A stretch of DNA of 64,000 nt from RUG12461 sp045661345 (GTDB taxonomy: Bacteria > Bacillota > Clostridia > Lachnospirales > Lachnospiraceae). This document shows, in pieces, positions 62,313 through 64,000 of this stretch; position 1 is the stretch's first letter; the number at the start of each line of letters is the position of its first letter. The stretch lies in assembly GCA_045661345.1 (NCBI GenBank), contig JAZRFM010000013.1:1-64000 (forward strand), given 5' to 3'. A program made the position numbers and the translations under genes. The notes under the pieces were generated by a model, which was not told where the DNA came from, made no database searches, and saw nothing but the letters and a program-made list of their open reading frames with translations.

Positions 62313-62370
62313 TCCATCCTCATTGATCCCTCGCAGCGAATTGCTGATTGATAAAGGAACTACTACTATC

Positions 62371-64000
62371 ATGAAAAATCCTTATTCTCAGAAAAAAAGT
62401 CCGCTCTATATCATGAGCTGCACCGCATTTGCTATTTTCCTTCTTGCCTTTTTTATATCCGGCGTTCAACTAATCCGTACCCAGGAAATCGATTATGACG
62501 CCGCCTATAATGCGCAGGTAGCCTTACGTTACCTCAATGAGGGGGTTTACGGCATCTATTACCCTTCCCCGGCGACCTTTCCGAACATCATTACTACAGG
62601 ACAAACTGTGATCCTTCCTGCTATTTTGCTTTACTATCTATTCGGTGTACGAATGATCACAACAGGTCTGGTCCCGCTGTTATATGCTACAGCCAGTCTG
62701 TTTTTCCTGTTTCTTCTTCTGCGCAGCTCCATTTCAGTAAAGAAAACAGACCATATTTGTTCTGTTCTCTTTCCCGTACTGATCGTAATCATGATGCCGG
62801 GATCTGATTATCTTTTTCTGAGTGTCAGCACCCAGCTCTGGGGGGAAAGTGCTTCCCTGTTCTACACCATTCTGGCATGCCACCTGTTTTCTGCCTCTAT
62901 GAAAGGAAGGCACCGTCTGCTGATGCAGTTTTTCTCCGGCATGGCACTCATTTCCGCACTCATTTCAAAAACCAGTGCCATTTGTATCGTGATTGTCTAC
63001 TTGCTTTGTCTGTTCCTCTGTTCTTTGCTGTTTCGCAGGCTTTCCCTCCTCTCCGCTCCGGTCTGTCTGCTGGGATGCGGAGCGGGTTTTTTCTTATGGG
63101 AGAGCATAAAATGTGTCCAGCTCGGAGGATGGAAAAATGTGTTTCAATGGTGGATGAACGAGCGGCTCAATGCGAAAGCACAAACGGCCACAGAAACTCT
63201 CTTCGGATCCATTTCACCGCACCAGGTGCAAGAACGGTTCCTCTGGGTGTCGCAATTCCTGTTTGAAAAGCCGGTGTTTATGTCTTTTCTGCTTCTGGTG
63301 CTTCCTTTTATCGGTATCATTCTGGTACTCATCCTGCGAAAGAAAAATGCGGATTTGGCGTATACACTCTTGCCAATGGAAATACTGGGCCTTACGGGTG
63401 TATCCCTGCCGATCTATTATGTTTTTTTCGGTAATGTAGGGCTTCGTTATCCGAGGCGTCAGGAAGTGTATGTATTTTTATCCTTAGTCTTCGCCTTTTA
63501 TCTCGCTTTCTTCCTCATCAAAGTGTTTATGGACGCTTTATCGTCTGCTGCCGGACTTCATCGGGATCTTTATGTTTCCGCCTTTACTCTGTGTATCGTT
63601 TTTCTCGCCTCAAATCTCATGCATACAACCGTTGCGGAAAACTATCGGGACTGGTTCAAGCCCAAAGAGTTGTCTGATGGCACATGTAACATGCTGATGT
63701 GTGCCGAAACAGTTAAACAATTGCCTGAGGATATTGTGATTTTTACACATGATTATTATCAAATGCCCCAGATTTCTCTGCTCTCCAACAGACAGTTTGT
63801 TCCCTTTATGAGCAGAGAGCATCCCTTGGCGCAACCCTCCTATTTTCTGACGGGAACAGAGGAGTCTCCCGAAGGATATGACTCCTATCTGGATTGGCTC
63901 ACTCAGTTTTACGATGTTCAACCTGTTTTTCAGTATCCGAAAAAAGAAAATGGCGCAGTAACAGAAACCGGCAATCTCTATTATTTAACCCCAAAGAAGA
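62371..64000 (+). CDS. GT-C-like polytopic membrane protein, cut by the window end
   Basis: The frame runs open from the ATG at 62371 to the last base, at least 543 residues, with no stop seen. After the first helix comes EIDYDAAYNAQVALRYLNEG, which resembles the first acidic loop of GT-C (PMT/ArnT-like) glycosyltransferases. At least eight more helices follow, then a soluble C-terminal part (from about 430, ENYRDWFKPKELSDG). It starts 58 bp after the DUF2142 gene, so the two are probably co-transcribed. It may glycosylate a surface polymer; not certain. Confidence 0.75.
   Translation, partial: MKNPYSQKKSPLYIMSCTAFAIFLLAFFISGVQLIRTQEIDYDAAYNAQVALRYLNEGVYGIYYPSPATFPNIITTGQTVILPAILLYYLFGVRMITTGLVPLLYATASLFFLFLLLRSSISVKKTDHICSVLFPVLIVIMMPGSDYLFLSVSTQLWGESASLFYTILACHLFSASMKGRHRLLMQFFSGMALISALISKTSAICIVIVYLLCLFLCSLLFRRLSLLSAPVCLLGCGAGFFLWESIKCVQLGGWKNVFQWWMNERLNAKAQTATETLFGSISPHQVQERFLWVSQFLFEKPVFMSFLLLVLPFIGIILVLILRKKNADLAYTLLPMEILGLTGVSLPIYYVFFGNVGLRYPRRQEVYVFLSLVFAFYLAFFLIKVFMDALSSAAGLHRDLYVSAFTLCIVFLASNLMHTTVAENYRDWFKPKELSDGTCNMLMCAETVKQLPEDIVIFTHDYYQMPQISLLSNRQFVPFMSREHPLAQPSYFLTGTEESPEGYDSYLDWLTQFYDVQPVFQYPKKENGAVTETGNLYYLTPKK

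Noticed and set aside
63610..63921. 103-codon minus-strand open frame near the right edge
   Set aside because: Antisense to the open membrane-protein frame, which continues across it without a stop.

Overview
The window looks like chromosomal DNA of a moderately GC-rich, low-redox Clostridia member, most likely Lachnospiraceae or a close relative. The signs are: a Firmicutes-type dnaK cluster with a CIRCE operator; clostridial ABC half-transporters; a 2-hydroxyacyl-CoA dehydratase/double-cubane-like pair beside a large flavin and Fe-S oxidoreductase; a ferredoxin-type aldo/keto reductase; strong AGGAGG-like ribosome sites; and frequent TTG/GTG starts. No rRNA, tRNA or CRISPR array was seen. 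Family names come from motif recognition only; no database search was possible.

Layout. 1-503 is non-coding and packed with nested inverted repeats. 504-9985 (almost all minus) holds a methyltransferase, glgX, mtaB, a His-less HPr-like protein (plus), then nifS-like, thiI, a cytoplasmic BMP-domain protein and a metallophosphoesterase. 10110-11791 (plus) is prmA-rsmE. 11805-16683 (minus) is a hypothetical, an acidic lipoprotein, a response regulator and a hybrid Cache kinase. 16893-22667 (minus) is the CIRCE-controlled hrcA-grpE-dnaK-dnaJ heat-shock operon followed by a coiled-coil J-domain protein. 22787-26420 is a heterodimeric ABC exporter operon. 26594-32799 is a PH-domain protein and a redox cluster (flavoprotein, 56-residue membrane protein, two HgdB-like subunits). 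32883-37294 is hemW, lepA, holA (plus) and rpsT. 37423-41123 is an Fe-S aldo/keto reductase (minus) and a GH31 alpha-xylosidase (plus). 41131-47410 is comEA, response regulator, kinase, GerMN lipoprotein and comEC in one minus operon. 47416-56075 is the arginine operon argG-argC-GNAT-argJ-DUF4349 lipoprotein-argB-argD-solute-binding protein. 56162-60365 is accessory DNA: a CPBP protease, a MITE-like element, a decayed AlbA_2 gene, a phased heptamer array, two HTH proteins and a PD-(D/E)XK-family protein lacking its catalytic core. 60366-64000 holds two polytopic membrane proteins, the second cut by the window end.

How it fits together. The core genes (comEA, comEC, holA, rpsT, lepA, hemW, hrcA, grpE, dnaK, dnaJ, prmA, rsmE, mtaB) are those that lie consecutively in Bacillus-type Firmicutes. 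Here they are split by lineage-specific cassettes and partly inverted, and gpr and spoIIP are absent from their usual place between rpsT and lepA. Most unusual are: the inverted-repeat region at the left edge; the redox cluster with no visible HgdC-type activator; a kinase/regulator/GerMN trio (resembling actinobacterial MtrAB-LpqB) between the two competence genes; and the small mobile or decayed elements near 57-59 kb.
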